Shown: positions 62,401 to 64,000 of the stretch, one piece after another
How positions within the stretch are numbered: the stretch's first letter is position 1
Layout: each line of letters starts with the position of its first letter
From: Apostichopus japonicus
Lineage: Eukaryota; Echinodermata; Holothuroidea; Aspidochirotida; Stichopodidae
Direction: 5' to 3'
NCBI RefSeq assembly: GCF_037975245.1
Contig: NC_092562.1
Location: forward strand, 22,869,554-22,933,553
DNA length: 64,000 bases
Position numbers and translations under genes: made by a program
Notes under the pieces: model-generated
What the model was told of the DNA's origin: nothing
What the model saw: the letters and a program-made list of their open reading frames with translations, nothing else
Databases searched by the model: none

Positions 62401-62837
62401 GTACGGTTTCATGCAATCCGTCTTACCTGTTCCCCAATTTTAACTTTGTATTTGTGCTCCGGTGAATCTCCTCCGACCAGAAACGAATTAGGCCCTGTCT
62501 TCTGTAACAGGTAGAGCCTGGCATGCAGAGCCCTCTGGACCCGCTTCTTCAGGACATGCTCAGCAAGTTCCAGGAAAGATTGCTGGCGTTGGGGTGAGCT
62601 TCCTCTACGGGTTGAAAGCGAGGGGGACGAAGGGCGTCCTGGTCTAGGAGAGGGGGCTCTACTTAGTTTTGGTGACCCTACGGGGGAGGAACCCCTGGAT
62701 GAGGTCTTCAGGTTAGGTGAACTCCGTCCACTGCTTCCAGAGGATGAGTTTGTTGATTTGGTCATAGCTGCAGGGGTATCACCACCAGATTTCTCTGGCG
62801 AATACAGACTCCTGCCTGGTGACATTGGGCGTGCAAG
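50499..62837 (-). CDS. MAP3K1: MAP3K1/MEKK1-like protein: SWIM, RING and protein kinase domains; 5' end outside the window
   Basis: Ubiquitin-ligase/kinase of the JNK and ERK pathways. Twelve exons: 62837-62427, 59165-59049, 58614-58493, 58191-58058, 57667-57567, 57268-56816, 56433-56278, 55085-54923, 54310-54179, 53671-53529, 51323-51192, 50645-50499; 736 codons in phase, then TGA. A Ser/Pro-rich segment leads to [20 protein letters not shown], then the SWIM zinc motif [11 protein letters not shown]. The RING runs from [14 protein letters not shown] to [10 protein letters not shown] across three exons. A 151-codon exon follows with a UIM-like [18 protein letters not shown]. Kinase landmarks: [11 protein letters not shown] loop, MAVKQ lysine, KEIELM glutamate, HRDLK, DLG (usually DFG), MAPE and CDLWSLG. 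The large ARM/TOG-like region between RING and kinase of human MAP3K1 is absent. The N-terminal exon(s) were not seen in 62838-64000. Confidence 0.92.
51415..51652. repeat. 119-bp direct tandem duplication in a MAP3K1-like intron
   Basis: Copies 51415-51533 and 51534-51652 both begin 'tagcaatctgttacacaatg' and differ at about one site (ttacgag against ttatgag). The array lies about 90 bp upstream, in transcript sense, of the exon at 51323. Near-identity implies a recent duplication or an assembly artefact. Confidence 0.93.
59598..60191 (-). mobile_element. 5'-truncated LINE (non-LTR retrotransposon) fragment with target duplication
   Basis: A minus-strand frame (60229-59702) encodes the end of a reverse-transcriptase protein with a zf-RVT-like region: [20 protein letters not shown], then a Cys-Cys-His-Cys pattern in [18 protein letters not shown]. 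The first codons of that frame lie in host flanking DNA. The 3' end (lower coordinates) has AATAAA words and an A-rich tail. TCTTCTAGTGATTTT occurs at 59583-59597 and 60192-60206, a 15-bp target duplication. The element is dead by truncation. It sits in the intron between the first two visible MAP3K1-like exons. Confidence 0.88.
60870..61149 (+). mobile_element. Probable LINE 3' end with (AAATG)n tail
   Basis: A T-run and G-run (60870-60901) lead into sequence ending 'aaataaatgaaatgaaatg' (61119-61149). A short frame through the middle ends TGT-TAT-TTG-TAA before the tail. Simple pentamer tails of this kind are common for LINE 3' ends. No reverse-transcriptase coding is left, so family assignment is not possible. 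Confidence 0.45.
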
Positions 62838-64000
62838 CTGAAAAAAAAGGATTTAAAACAAATTATGACATGACAGACATGTTCAAATCGATTTCTCATT
62901 GTAAATCATAAGTACAACACATCCAATTCAGTCATGGCATTCCTTTAAAAAAAAATTAATCATAAAAGTTGCATTGCTTCAGTAAATTTGCAGCAAAAAT
63001 TCAATAGGTTGATCCAAAACAACTCTTAACTTCCCTTCCCTCTTCTCTGATTTTCCTTGCCCCCCCTCCATGACCCCATGCAAAGACACACCTTCAACGT
63101 TAACACATTTTCTGGTTACTTCCCAACAATTTCAAACAATGTTGGCATTCCCTGACACAAAAAAGGCCAACACATGTTTTGACAAAGCAATTCTCTACCC
63201 TGATGTCAATATTTTACAAATCATAGGTTTATAAACAACCAGGTTGGACGCATCTCAGAATATTCAAGTTCTGTGCCAAAGTCAACAGGTTTTGCCAGTT
63301 TTTTTTCCCACTGGGCCAGGGAGGATAATATATAATACATGATAAAATACTTCAAATGCCTCTTGATCTATGACATCTGTTTCATATTTAGTTAAGACTG
63401 AAAACTTGAACTACACTGTAGGTCAAATTCACACTGGCATAATAATACAACTGGTGCTATTATGTGTGGGCTTGAATAAGAAATGGTAAAATAAATATCA
63501 AAAGATATAAAATCGACCTTCTGTACACACTAACAAGGACTTGCATAATGTTCCATTAAATTTCAGGACAAATAAGATCTATCAAAGTACTGAGGGGGCT
63601 GGTGTATGCAACAAGGCTCTTTGGAAGGCTCTTTCAACTTTCAAAAGTATTATATATGAAGATATCGCACAAAGCTAACAGTGTGTGTAGAGATACGTAT
63701 CTCAGCAGGTTTAATAGGTTCAAAGTGGGCTTTAAGTGCATAGTTCTTTCATAACATATCAAATCCTGCTCGGAAGTTCTCCCAAAGTTCATAGAAACAC
63801 AGACAATATTGCATATATCTTTATACCTTATACAGTAAATGTTAAGAATTGGTATGCATAATTACAGATTCAGGGATATGATGTACCATGAAATGCCATG
63901 GTACCAATTGTGTGCACAAATGCCAGACGATACAGAATTCTGCATGTATAAATGACAATGGTTAAAAAACACTAGTTCAGTATATACTTGTTGAGATCTA
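62838..64000. other. Intron 5' of the first visible MAP3K1-like exon
   Basis: The exon at 62837 begins after a strong acceptor (poly-pyrimidine then CAG), so this 1.16 kb should be intron running off the window. I see no coding exon, element end or repeat array in it. Confidence 0.6.

Overview
The window is AT-rich animal nuclear DNA with intron-split genes, GT-AG splice sites, microsatellites and many short transposons. No bacterial or organellar features are visible. Six protein-coding genes can be assembled by hand from exons that join in phase. Protein content and gene order suggest an invertebrate deuterostome. An echinoderm, possibly a sea cucumber, is my best guess, but the species is inference.

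Layout, left to right: (1) AP-1 clathrin adaptor mu subunit, AP1M1-like, minus strand, complete (1703-9061). (2) A divergent spacer of 2.7 kb with two hAT-like MITEs. (3) DPH5, diphthamide biosynthesis methyltransferase, plus strand, complete (11757-20765). Its 4.7-kb last intron holds a tRNA-derived SINE, a degenerate hammerhead-like motif and a complete two-exon BEN-domain gene on the opposite strand (17723-19948). A 936-bp transposon with a perfect 8-bp target duplication sits inside that gene's own intron. (4) SLC30A7 (ZnT7) zinc transporter, minus strand, complete (26449-36701), tail to tail with DPH5. (5) NADK2, mitochondrial NAD kinase, plus strand, complete (37191-43488), head to head with SLC30A7 across about 490 bp. 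(6) A MAP3K1/MEKK1-like kinase, minus strand (50499-62837), 5' end outside the window, with one intron carrying a truncated LINE with target duplications.

The genes are mostly unrelated housekeeping genes: trans-Golgi sorting, translation factor modification, Golgi zinc loading, mitochondrial NADP supply and stress-MAPK signalling. They form no operon-like pathway. The DPH5/SLC30A7 convergent pair is also adjacent and convergent in human, so it looks like old microsynteny.

The strongest unexplained signals are tandem repeats that copy splice sites. A roughly 69-bp minisatellite of about 16 units in SLC30A7 carries a copy of the exon-7 acceptor in most units. An 84-bp triplication in AP1M1 carries the exon-3 donor three times. 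Also notable are a MAP3K1-like protein with no room for the central ARM/TOG-like region and with DLG in place of DFG, and an isolated kelch-like exon inside an AP1M1 intron. I saw no CRISPR array, no toxin gene and no viral gene, and nothing I would call a wholly new system.
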